Assembly (NCBI GenBank): GCA_002403905.1
Contig: DHIR01000267.1
Span: 1-23,421, forward strand
Source of the DNA: Mucilaginibacter sp. UBA4741
Lineage (GTDB): Bacteria > Bacteroidota > Bacteroidia > Sphingobacteriales > Sphingobacteriaceae
Direction: 5' to 3'
Length of the DNA stretch: 23,421 bases
In this document: positions 6,416 through 15,149 of the stretch, piece after piece
Numbering within the stretch: the first letter of the stretch is position 1
Layout: the number at the start of each line of letters is the position of its first letter
Position numbers and translations under genes: made by a program
The notes under the pieces: generated by a model
Told to the model about the DNA's origin: nothing
The model's database searches: none
What the model saw: only the letters and a program-made list of their open reading frames with translations

Positions 6416-9352
6416 ATGAAACAAAAATTATTCCTGATTGGCTTTGTATTAGCCGCTTTTGTATCAAACCTAGAGGCACAAAGTATTATTGCCTGGAAAC
6501 AAGCAACATCCGGCGGTTACACCTATAAGTATGTAACCGGCGATCCAACACACTCTCGCTTTTACGTTTTAAAGAATGGCTTAACTGTAATACTAAGCCC
6601 AACAAACAAACAACCACGTATACAAGTTTATATAGCCGTTAAAGCCGGTAGCAAGACCGACCCGGATGACCACACCGGACTGGCACACTACCTGGAACAC
6701 ATGATGTTTAAGGGTACTGATAAATACGGCACCATGGATTGGGCAAAAGAAAAACCTTTGCTTGATAAAATAGATGCTTTGTACGAGCAATACAACTCAA
6801 CTAAAGACGAAGACAAGCGCAAAGAAATATACAAGCAAATTGACCAAACATCAGGCCAGGCCGCAAAATTTTCTATCGCTAACGAGTATGATAAAATGAT
6901 GGCTTCAATGGGTGGCCAAAACAGCAATGCCTTTACCTCATTTGAAGAAACTGTTTACCAGGACGATATCCCCAGCTCATCTATTGATAAATTTTTAACC
7001 ATGCAAACAGAGCGTTTCCGTAACCCGATATTGCGTATTTTCCATACCGAACTGGAAGCTGTTTACGAGGAGAAAAACATGGGTCTTGACAATGATGGGC
7101 GCAAAGTAACTGAAGCTATGTTGGCCGCGCTGTTCCCCAATAATAACTATGGCAGGCATACAACTATTGGTACTGTAGAGCATTTAAAAAATCCTTCATT
7201 AAACGCTATCCGCAATTATTACTATACCTATTATGTACCTAATAATATGGGCGTAATTCTGTCGGGCGATTTTAACCCGGATGTAATTATAAAAAAGGTT
7301 GACGAGCATTTTAGCTACATGAAACCTAAACCTATCCCGGTTTATAAATTCGAACCTGAGCAGCCTATAACCAGCCCCGTTAAACGCGATGTTTATGGCC
7401 CTAATCCAGAGAATTTAACTATTGCTTTCCGTTTCCCCGGGGCTAATACCCGCGATGCACGTTTACTGGACCTGATGGGTTCTATGCTTACCAACGGTAA
7501 AGCCGGTTTATTTGACCTCGACCTGGTAAAAAAACAAAAGCTGCTTAGTGCCGGAGCTAGTGATTATACTTTAAAAGATTACTGCGTATTGTTATTGCGC
7601 GGCAACCCAATAAAAGGCCAGTCATTAGATGAAGTTAAGGACCTGATGCTGGGCGAAATAGCTAAATTAAGAAAAGGCGATTTTTCTGACGACCTGATAA
7701 CCTCGATAGTAAACAATCAGAAAAAAAGTATTATTGAACAAAACGAAAACTATACTACAAGGGCATCAAACCTGCAAAGCGATTTTACCTCGGGGGTAGA
7801 CTGGCGCGCGGATGTAGCTACCGTAAACGAGTTATCTAAAATAACCAAAGCCCAAATAGTTGAGTTTGCCAATAAATACCTTAATGATAACAACTATGTA
7901 ATTGTTTACAAACACATTGGCGAAGACAAAAACATAGTAAAAGTGGTTAAACCACCTATTACACCGGTTGAGGTAAATACTACCGCGCAATCTCCATTTT
8001 TAAAACAGGTTGATGCAATGTCGGCCATAGCGGTTAAACCGGTTTGGCTGGATTATCAAAAAGATATACAGCGAGCAAAATCAGGCCGTGCCAATGTGTT
8101 GGCTGTACAAAATAAAGATAACAGCATATTCAGGTTATACTATCGTTTTGATATAGGCAGTTGGCATAATAAACTGTTGCCTATTGCCGCCCAGTATATC
8201 CAATACCTGGGTACCAAAACAAAAACAGCCGAGGACTTTAGCAAGGCATTTTACAAATTGGCTTCGTCATTTTCTATATCTACCGGTACAGAAATTTCTA
8301 CCGTAAGCTTTAGCGGCTTGCAAGAAAACTTTGGTGCTACGGTAAAACTATATGAAGACTTATTGGCCAATTGCCAGCCAGACGAAACTGTTTTAGCAGG
8401 CTTAAAAGCCCGCATGAAAAAAGCCAGGGAAAATGTCAAACTAAACAAAACGGCTATAGCGCAAGGCTTAGTAAGCTATGCGCAGTACGGTCCTTCAAAC
8501 CCGTTTAATAATGTATTAAGCGATGAGGAAATAGACAACCTAAAAGCCAGTGATCTGGTTAAAATTCTGCATGAGCTAAACAATTACAAGCATACTATAT
8601 TGTATTATGGACCGCAAACTGCAACCCAGGCTGCTTTAGCATTAGCCAAACTGCATAAAACTCCGGCGGTATTTGCAGCTAATCCTGTAGAGAAAAAATT
8701 CACCCGATCAACTGCTGATAATAATCGTGTGCTTTTTGCTAATTATGACATGGTGCAGGCCGAAATTTATTGGGTACGAAACGAAGGCGCTTACAACCCG
8801 ACCCAAACACCACAGGTTGAATTATTTAACAATTACTTTGGTACGGGTGGCATGAGCGCGGTTGTTTTCCAGCAGATACGCGAATCAAAGGCGCTTGCTT
8901 ATAATACCTTCGCATATTATGCATCACCTGCAAAAAAAGAAGACCCTAACTATTTTGTAGGCTACGTAGGTACACAGGCCGATAAAATGAATGACGCTAT
9001 TAAAAGCATGAACGAGTTGCTTACTGATATGCCTGAATCTGAAAAAGGATTAACGGACGCTAAAGATAATATCCGTAAATCACTGGAAACAGAACGCATT
9101 ACGCAGGATGATATCTTATTCAATTATTTAACCGCACAGCGCCTGGGATTAAATTATGATGCCCGTAAAACCACGTTTAACAGTTTAGGTAAGCTGGATT
9201 TTGCAACTATCAAAAATTTCCATGATACCGAGTTGAAAGGCAAACCATACACTTATTGTATTATAGCGTCTGATAAACGGGTGAGCGATGCCGACCTGAA
9301 AAAATATGGCGAGCTGATTAAGCCAGACCTGAAACAACTTTTTGGCTATTAA
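6416..9352 (+). CDS. M16 zinc metallopeptidase, two-unit, exported
   Basis: A 978-residue pitrilysin-family (M16) protease. A signal peptide spans about residues 1-21. The inverted zinc motif HxxEH is H91-Y-L-E94-H95, with the third ligand in ELEAVYEEKN (E218 or E219). The gap between them is longer than usual because of a charged helical insert at about 112-165. This first unit is therefore catalytic. The C-terminal half is the second, non-catalytic M16 unit, with the conserved Arg and Tyr in QQIRESKALAY at about 818-828. Full-length two-unit forms make a clamshell chamber that degrades peptides; an exported one would work in the periplasm or on the envelope. It has its own promoter and stands alone. 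No key residue is missing. Confidence 0.93.
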   Translation: MKQKLFLIGFVLAAFVSNLEAQSIIAWKQATSGGYTYKYVTGDPTHSRFYVLKNGLTVILSPTNKQPRIQVYIAVKAGSKTDPDDHTGLAHYLEHMMFKGTDKYGTMDWAKEKPLLDKIDALYEQYNSTKDEDKRKEIYKQIDQTSGQAAKFSIANEYDKMMASMGGQNSNAFTSFEETVYQDDIPSSSIDKFLTMQTERFRNPILRIFHTELEAVYEEKNMGLDNDGRKVTEAMLAALFPNNNYGRHTTIGTVEHLKNPSLNAIRNYYYTYYVPNNMGVILSGDFNPDVIIKKVDEHFSYMKPKPIPVYKFEPEQPITSPVKRDVYGPNPENLTIAFRFPGANTRDARLLDLMGSMLTNGKAGLFDLDLVKKQKLLSAGASDYTLKDYCVLLLRGNPIKGQSLDEVKDLMLGEIAKLRKGDFSDDLITSIVNNQKKSIIEQNENYTTRASNLQSDFTSGVDWRADVATVNELSKITKAQIVEFANKYLNDNNYVIVYKHIGEDKNIVKVVKPPITPVEVNTTAQSPFLKQVDAMSAIAVKPVWLDYQKDIQRAKSGRANVLAVQNKDNSIFRLYYRFDIGSWHNKLLPIAAQYIQYLGTKTKTAEDFSKAFYKLASSFSISTGTEISTVSFSGLQENFGATVKLYEDLLANCQPDETVLAGLKARMKKARENVKLNKTAIAQGLVSYAQYGPSNPFNNVLSDEEIDNLKASDLVKILHELNNYKHTILYYGPQTATQAALALAKLHKTPAVFAANPVEKKFTRSTADNNRVLFANYDMVQAEIYWVRNEGAYNPTQTPQVELFNNYFGTGGMSAVVFQQIRESKALAYNTFAYYASPAKKEDPNYFVGYVGTQADKMNDAIKSMNELLTDMPESEKGLTDAKDNIRKSLETERITQDDILFNYLTAQRLGLNYDARKTTFNSLGKLDFATIKNFHDTELKGKPYTYCIIASDKRVSDADLKKYGELIKPDLKQLFGY

Positions 9353-9465
9353 TAACTAATTAATGTGTTGTAAAACAAGCACTAACTAAAAATTATTACA
9401 TAAAAGTTAATTATTTTACATATAATACGCTTAATATTTTAATAATAAGCGCTTAAAATAGAATT

Positions 9466-9510
9466 GGTATAGGAATTGCTATTATAAAACAACCTCCTAT
9501 ACCTTTTTTT
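9466..9510 (+). terminator. Terminator or attenuator between peptidase and receiver genes
   Basis: GGTATAGGA (9466-9474) and TCCTATACC (9495-9503) are perfect complements around 20 bases, followed by seven T (9504-9510). It ends 24 bases before the ATG of the receiver gene at 9535. It may end the M16 transcript, but a receiver promoter placed upstream of it would make it an attenuator. Confidence 0.6.
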
Positions 9511-9534
9511 AGAAGGCTTAATACAGATAATAAA

Positions 9535-9900
9535 ATGCAACGGATATTAGCGGTTGATGACGATAAAGATATTTTAGAAGTTTTACAGTTTATACTGGAA
9601 GACTCGGGTTACGAAGTGGAGACACTGGTTGACGGAAAATTTCTATTTGAAAGAATAAAAGAGAACCACCCCGACCTTATATTGCTGGATATTATGTTAG
9701 GTGATCTGGATGGTCGTGATCTTTGCCGAAGTGTTAAAGCAAGGAAAGAAACACATGATATACCCGTTATACTATTATCGGCAAGTCACGCTATCACAGA
9801 TAGCTTTAAACAAAATGGCAACCCCGATGATTTTATTTCCAAACCATTTGATATTGATGTCTTGCTTCACAGTGTAGAAAGGCAATTGGCAGCGGCCTAG
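9535..9900 (+). CDS. Second stand-alone response-regulator receiver
   Basis: A 121-residue REC-only protein. Acidic residues D8-D9, acceptor D52 in LLDIM, switch S82 in LLSAS and K103-P104 are all present, so it should be competent for phosphorylation. No kinase or output domain is encoded with it. It is clearly diverged from the receiver at 4374-4733, sharing mainly the family motifs (DILxxV near the start, PDLxxLD, GxxLCR, KPFD). The shared GxxLCRxxK stretch suggests a common subfamily of single-domain regulators. A terminator follows directly. Confidence 0.92.
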   Translation: MQRILAVDDDKDILEVLQFILEDSGYEVETLVDGKFLFERIKENHPDLILLDIMLGDLDGRDLCRSVKARKETHDIPVILLSASHAITDSFKQNGNPDDFISKPFDIDVLLHSVERQLAAA

Positions 9901-9923
9901 ATAATCATTACATATCTCCTATT

Positions 9924-9952
9924 AAGACAGGCTTTTCAGCTTGTCTTTTTTT
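9924..9952 (+). terminator. Intrinsic terminator after the second receiver
   Basis: AAGACAGGC (9924-9932) pairs with GCTTGTCTT (9939-9947) over 9 bp including one G-T pair, with a 6-base loop, followed by a run of T. Confidence 0.85.
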
Positions 9953-9984
9953 GTGCTGATTTTTTTGTCTTCAAATTCCACTAA

Positions 9985-10074
9985 CAATCCATAAGTTTTC
10001 CACAACTATACCACCTTTTTCATATCTGCGTTAAAAAAGTGTTATCCACAGTTGTTAATTACTAATGTGGATTG
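9985..10074. other. Cluster of DnaA-box-like sites
   Basis: Within 90 AT-rich bases there are TTTTCCACA (9996-10004), the perfect consensus TTATCCACA (10042-10050), and TGTGGATTG (10066-10074, the reverse of CAATCCACA). There is also the weaker CAATCCATA (9985-9993). The motifs are seen directly. Whether this is an origin, a DnaA-titration site or a DnaA-responsive promoter cannot be decided here. Confidence 0.45.
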
Positions 10075-10098
10075 CATTTTTGTGTTTAGCTAATTTAG
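10072..10098 (+). promoter_or_regulatory. Candidate promoter of the TPR-TonB cluster
   Basis: TTG at 10072-10074, 16 bp, then TAATTTAG at 10091-10098, one mismatch from TAnnTTTG, leaving about 15-20 bases to the ATG at 10120. The upstream box overlaps the last DnaA-like site. Confidence 0.35.
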
Positions 10099-10119
10099 CG
10101 CCACCATTTTTACGCACTT

Positions 10120-13100
10120 ATGATAAGGATCAAATACAGCATACTCCCTATATTAATATTTTTTGCGCTTAATTTACGTGCCCAGCAAAGTCCATCGTTC
10201 CGCACATATCATACCTACCATGCCGCCGGCGAGCTTTTAGAGAAAGGTATGTATGTTGCCGCATCGCAGCAATACCGCCTGGTAATGGACTCGAAGCTAA
10301 AAACCACCAACCAGCCACAGTTTGAGAGCGAGTTATCGCTAATAAAAGAAAACTCGCAATACTATGTGGCCCTATGTGCGCTAGAATTGGGTAATGATGA
10401 TGCCGAAAGCCTTTTCCTGAAATTTATTAACGAACATCCGGAAAATCCGCTGGCTAAACTGGCTATTTACCAGATAGGCCGGTCGTACTCTAAAAAAGGG
10501 ATGTATAAAGAAACCCTGCAATGGTTTGATAAAATAACTGCCGGCCAGTTAACCGGCAGCGAAAACACCGAGTATAAATTCCGCAAGGGTTATGCTTATT
10601 TTGCTTTAAAAGACTATACCAACGCGCAATTGCAATTTAGCGAAGTAAAAACCAGGCGGTCGCAGTTTACTGATGATGCTACTTATTACTTCGCTTACAT
10701 AGCTTATCTAAATCAGGATTATCATTTAGCATTGGTAAACTTCGAGAAGCTAAAAAACTCAAAAAAATACATTAACAGCTACCCTTACTATATCACCGCC
10801 GTTTACTTTTTAGATAAACGTTATGATGATGTACTAAGCTATGCGATACCCATAGTAAACAATACCAAACAGCAAAACGAAACCGAAATGCTGCGCATTA
10901 TTGCCGCATCATACTTTGCAAAGGTTAACTATGATAACGCCGTAAAATACTATGATCGTTTTGAAGTCCGCGACCAGGGCAAAACCCAAAGCACGCAGGA
11001 TAGCTACCAGATGGGTTACGCTTACTATAAAGTTGGTAACTACGCCAAATCGGCCAGTGAGTTGGAGCGACTGATTGAACAAAAAGATGCCTACAGCCAA
11101 AGCGGCAGCTACACTTTAGGCGAGGTTTTCCTAAAAATGAATAACAAGCAAAGCGCGCGTAACGCTTTCTTAAACGCCTCAAAGCTGAGCTTTGATAAAC
11201 AATTACAGGAAGACGGTTTATATCAATATGCCAAACTATCATACGAGCTTGATTTTAATACGCAGGCATTAGAGGCTACACGTACATACTTAAAAAATTA
11301 CATCAACTCGCCGCGTACTACCGAGATGAAGGTTTTGCTGGGCGAGGAACTATTAAACTCGCGCAATTACAAAGAGGCGGTTGAGATCCTTGAGCCCATC
11401 CCCAATAAAACACAAAGCGCTAAGATCGCTTATCAAAAAGTTACTTATTACCGTGGCTTAGAGTTTTACAATGAGCGCGCGTTCGAGAATGCTATCGGCA
11501 TCTTCCTTCGCTCATTAAAAACACCGGTTGATGGTAAGATTAAAGCGTTAACTACCTACTGGATGGCCGAGTCCATGTACGAAGTACGCAAGTACACCGA
11601 GTCGGTATCAACCTTCCAGGACTTTTTAGATCTGCCCGAAGCACGCGAAACCAACGTATATAACTATGCCAACTACGCGCTGGCATACGCGGCTTTCTAC
11701 GGCGAAAGATACCGCACCGCCGCTACTTACTTCCAGAAGTTCTTAGATGGCGAGGAAAAAGACCGCAATACTGTTAATGACGCGGTAACCCGTATCGGCG
11801 ATAGCTATTTCGTTTTAAAAAGCTATGAAAAAGCATTAGAGTATTATAACCGTATAATTAACCAGCATATAAAAGGCGAGGATTACGCGTTGTTTCAGCG
11901 TGGTATGATACAAGGTTTACAGGGTTCGCCTGATACCAAGATCGCTACGCTTAAAGATCTGTTAAACACGTTTCCAAAGTCTGATTACGCGGATGATGCC
12001 GATTTCGAGATAGCCTACACTTATTTTATTAAAAACGATGGCCCAACTGCTAAAACAGCATTGCAGGCCATGATACAAAAATATCCGCGCAGCAGTTATA
12101 TACCACGCGCGTTGATCACCATTGGCTTGATCGACTACAACGCAGGCAGTGATGATGTAGCTGTTGAATCATTTAAACAAGTAATAAAAGATTACGCTTC
12201 GACAGATGAGGCTAAACAGGCATTAAAACAAATAGAGAAAATATATACTGATAAAGGCGATGCGCAAACGTTTATTACTTATGCGGGTACTACACCTATC
12301 GGTAATTACTCCACATCAGAGCAGGAAAGCATTATGTACACCGCCGCCAATAACCTTTATTTAAGAGGCGACTGGCAGGGAACAGCCGCCGCGGTTAATG
12401 CTTATTTTGATAAGTTCCCAACCAAGCCGATCTATGAAAAGCAGGCAAGGTTCTTCCGTGCGCAAAGTTTGGTTAATTTGAACAGGCCGGACGAAGCTAT
12501 TATAGATTACAACATCATATTAAACGACTGGACCAGTACTTATACCGAGCAGTCGCTAATCGCGATGGCTAAATTGTATATCAGCCAGAAAAAATATAAT
12601 GACGCGGTAGTGTTTCTTAAAAAACTGGAGATCACATCAGAGTACAAGGCTGATTATAGCTTCGCGATAAATAATTTATTATTATGCTACTCGCAAATGA
12701 AGTCTACCGATGATGTGTTGAATTACGTTAAACTGGTTAGGCAAAATGAAAAATCGGCACAGGAAGATAAGTTTAAAACCGGCTTGTACGCAGGTTTAGC
12801 TTACCTGCAAAAGGGCGATACTACTGCCGCCGTAAATGAGTTTGACTATACCATAAGCAATACCAAAACAATAGCGGCTGCCGAGGCTAAATACAACATC
12901 GCTTATATACAATACTTAAAGCGTCAGTATAAAACATCGCAAAAAACCTGTTTTGAGATTGCGAAGGAAATGCCTAATTACGACTACTGGATAGCCAAAA
13001 CCTTTATTTTATTGGCTGATGATTACGTGGCGTTGAAAGACAATTTCCAGGCTAAAGCTACCCTGCAAAGTGTACTGGATAATTACAAAGGCAATGATGA

Positions 13101-13224
13101 AATTTTAGCAACGGCTCAGCAAAAGCTGGATAAAATATCGCCGTCAAAACCTGCCAAATCACAACAAGGCACGGACGACATGAAACAAGACTCGACACAA
13201 AAAAAACCGGCTAATAAAGGATAA
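10120..13224 (+). CDS. Large exported TPR-repeat protein
   Basis: A 1034-residue protein with a signal peptide (about 1-21, ending LRAQ). Nearly the whole mature chain is helical repeats of the TPR/Sel1 type, recognisable by motifs such as LAKLAIYQIGRSYSKKGMYKETLQWFDKI (about 112-140), YAYFALKDYTNAQLQF and MGYAYYKVGNYAKSASELERL. The tail is Lys/Ser/Gln-rich and disordered (from about residue 1006). Such proteins form long superhelical scaffolds for protein contacts; in the periplasm it could bridge partners of the module encoded downstream. It is the first gene of a co-directional cluster, with 14 bases to the next gene. The function of this family at this locus is not known to me. Confidence 0.88.
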   Translation: MIRIKYSILPILIFFALNLRAQQSPSFRTYHTYHAAGELLEKGMYVAASQQYRLVMDSKLKTTNQPQFESELSLIKENSQYYVALCALELGNDDAESLFLKFINEHPENPLAKLAIYQIGRSYSKKGMYKETLQWFDKITAGQLTGSENTEYKFRKGYAYFALKDYTNAQLQFSEVKTRRSQFTDDATYYFAYIAYLNQDYHLALVNFEKLKNSKKYINSYPYYITAVYFLDKRYDDVLSYAIPIVNNTKQQNETEMLRIIAASYFAKVNYDNAVKYYDRFEVRDQGKTQSTQDSYQMGYAYYKVGNYAKSASELERLIEQKDAYSQSGSYTLGEVFLKMNNKQSARNAFLNASKLSFDKQLQEDGLYQYAKLSYELDFNTQALEATRTYLKNYINSPRTTEMKVLLGEELLNSRNYKEAVEILEPIPNKTQSAKIAYQKVTYYRGLEFYNERAFENAIGIFLRSLKTPVDGKIKALTTYWMAESMYEVRKYTESVSTFQDFLDLPEARETNVYNYANYALAYAAFYGERYRTAATYFQKFLDGEEKDRNTVNDAVTRIGDSYFVLKSYEKALEYYNRIINQHIKGEDYALFQRGMIQGLQGSPDTKIATLKDLLNTFPKSDYADDADFEIAYTYFIKNDGPTAKTALQAMIQKYPRSSYIPRALITIGLIDYNAGSDDVAVESFKQVIKDYASTDEAKQALKQIEKIYTDKGDAQTFITYAGTTPIGNYSTSEQESIMYTAANNLYLRGDWQGTAAAVNAYFDKFPTKPIYEKQARFFRAQSLVNLNRPDEAIIDYNIILNDWTSTYTEQSLIAMAKLYISQKKYNDAVVFLKKLEITSEYKADYSFAINNLLLCYSQMKSTDDVLNYVKLVRQNEKSAQEDKFKTGLYAGLAYLQKGDTTAAVNEFDYTISNTKTIAAAEAKYNIAYIQYLKRQYKTSQKTCFEIAKEMPNYDYWIAKTFILLADDYVALKDNFQAKATLQSVLDNYKGNDEILATAQQKLDKISPSKPAKSQQGTDDMKQDSTQKKPANKG

Positions 13225-13238
13225 AAGAAGACAAGCAC

Positions 13239-15110
13239 ATGAAATTAAAATACACCTACACGCTGTTTACTTTGATCATGGTATTATACTTTGTTCCGGC
13301 AAACGCGCAAAAAAGCACCAAGTCTAAAAAAGCGGCTACTACTAAAGCAGTAAAGAAAGCACCTGCCAAGGCTCCGGCAAAACCTACCACCGCGAAAAAA
13401 CAAACTGACGCGAAAGCATTGGGCGACGCGGCTGCAAAAGTAACCGGCAAAGATACCGTTGGCAAAGGCGGTGGCGCAAACACTCCCCCTCCAAACGGCG
13501 GCAGCTTATCCGAAGAAATTGTAATAACAACAGCCTACAAACCGCTACTAGCCGATGCGGTAAAAATACGCCGCAACCCCGACCTGGAGGACAAGACACC
13601 CTACAAAGCACCATTAACCTATGCCCCGCTTGATAAACGCTTAGAGCAAAACTCTGAGATAAAACAGCTGGATGCCATGAAGATACCGGCACAGGTAGAT
13701 ACCCTACCCTACAACAACCTGATAAAGGGAGCCATTGGTAATTTAAAAACCACTCTTTTTGAGGGCTATTTTGGAAATGGCAAAGATGAAGCTTTACAAG
13801 TTGGCGGTTATGTTAAGCACATAAGCCATAGCGGTACAACCTACGATAAACAAAATACCAGCAATGACCAGGTTGGCGTATTTGGCAAAAGTATTGGCGA
13901 TGTAAACACCTTATCGGGCCGAATAGACTATACCAATAGCAGCAATTATTTTTATGGGTATGATAAGGCTAACCCACCTGCTAAGTTGGATGTAGCTCAT
14001 CAATATTTTAACACACTGGCAGGCGAAGGCGAAATTGCCAAGAACTATAAAGACGTTGAGAATGATTTTACCTATGCCTTAAAATTAAAAGGCTATGTAT
14101 TTGGTGATAGGTTTAAAGCAAGAGAGAACAACCTGGTATTAGCAGGCTTTTTAAACCAGACTATCAACGAGTTCTATACCGGTTTAACCGCATCGCTTGA
14201 TCTGAGTACGCAAAAAGATTCGTTATACTCTTTCAACAACAGCATAATAAGGGTTAATCCTTACATCAAGTTCCAGGGCGATAATTATAAAATTGACGCG
14301 GGCGTAAACATAGTTGATGAGTTTGGCTTTGCCAGCCGTTTCTCTATCTTCCCTGCAGCTAAACTGGAGTACCAGGTGATACCTAAATATGTACGCTTAT
14401 TTGTTGAGGCTAAAGGCGATGTAAATAAATCATCATTAAGAGACTTTTACGGCATCAACCCATTCCTGGGTAGAAACGTAGCCATACAAAACTCTGTTGA
14501 CAAGCTGGATATTAGTGCCGGGTTAAAAGGCACATTGGCACCGGGTTTAGGCTTTAAAGCCGATGTATACCACAACAGCGTTAAAAACATGCCGCTGTTT
14601 GTAAGTAACTTCTATTTCGCCGGGGGGCAAAACAGGTTTGCTGTTATTTATGATAATGGTACGGCCACCATCAATGGCTTTAACGGCGAGTTAGATTACA
14701 AAGCATCAGGCGATGTTGATCTGTTTGGACGGGTTGAGTTTAAAGATTACCACATGGCATCAGAGGCACAAGCCTGGAACATGCCTAAATTTAAACTAAC
14801 AGCCGGTACATCTATCAATATAAATGATAAGGTAAAGATCAACGGTTCATTATTATTCCGTGGTGTTGCTTATGATAAGCCCAACAGCGCGGCGTTTGCG
14901 GCCGCCTATGGAGGAGTTGCCATGCCGACAACTATTTTATCAGAAGTTAGCTCGTTTATGGACCTGAGTGGCGGGGTTGAATATAGGGTGAATAAACAGA
15001 TATCCATTTTTGGGCATGTTAATAACATTTTAAATTCAACAAATCAAACCTGGTTGTACTATCCTGACTACGGATTTAATATATTTGGCGGCGCGAGCTT
15101 TAGTTTTTAA
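13239..15110 (+). CDS. Outer-membrane barrel, TonB-dependent-receptor-like
   Basis: A 623-residue outer-membrane protein. A signal peptide (about 1-23, ending ANAQ) is followed by a basic Lys/Ala/Pro-rich linker (about 24-55) resembling peptidoglycan- or TonB-spanning segments. A Gly/Pro stretch comes next, then EEIVITTAYKP (about 92-102), which could serve as a TonB-box-like contact. From about residue 160 there are amphipathic strands typical of receptor barrels, such as YVKHISHSG, FYGINPFLGRNVAI, VEYRVNKQISIFGHVNNILN and a final GFNIFGGASFSF ending in Phe. The sequence LxGxVNNILN near the end is the usual closing signature of TonB-dependent receptors. I see no clear plug domain, and the protein is shorter than normal receptors. 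It lies between the TPR gene and the TonB-system genes, so energy coupling by the co-encoded ExbBD/TonB is a reasonable inference. Confidence 0.8.
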   Translation: MKLKYTYTLFTLIMVLYFVPANAQKSTKSKKAATTKAVKKAPAKAPAKPTTAKKQTDAKALGDAAAKVTGKDTVGKGGGANTPPPNGGSLSEEIVITTAYKPLLADAVKIRRNPDLEDKTPYKAPLTYAPLDKRLEQNSEIKQLDAMKIPAQVDTLPYNNLIKGAIGNLKTTLFEGYFGNGKDEALQVGGYVKHISHSGTTYDKQNTSNDQVGVFGKSIGDVNTLSGRIDYTNSSNYFYGYDKANPPAKLDVAHQYFNTLAGEGEIAKNYKDVENDFTYALKLKGYVFGDRFKARENNLVLAGFLNQTINEFYTGLTASLDLSTQKDSLYSFNNSIIRVNPYIKFQGDNYKIDAGVNIVDEFGFASRFSIFPAAKLEYQVIPKYVRLFVEAKGDVNKSSLRDFYGINPFLGRNVAIQNSVDKLDISAGLKGTLAPGLGFKADVYHNSVKNMPLFVSNFYFAGGQNRFAVIYDNGTATINGFNGELDYKASGDVDLFGRVEFKDYHMASEAQAWNMPKFKLTAGTSININDKVKINGSLLFRGVAYDKPNSAAFAAAYGGVAMPTTILSEVSSFMDLSGGVEYRVNKQISIFGHVNNILNSTNQTWLYYPDYGFNIFGGASFSF

Positions 15111-15149
15111 GGCTTTTGAAGTTATATAATTAACCGTTACTTTTAGCAA

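Noticed and set aside
9961..10119. Firm call of a chromosomal replication origin
   Set aside because: The boxes are good, but there is no dnaA or other origin-linked gene, genes run the same way on both sides, and spot checks showed no G/C skew switch. It is kept as a DnaA-box cluster only.
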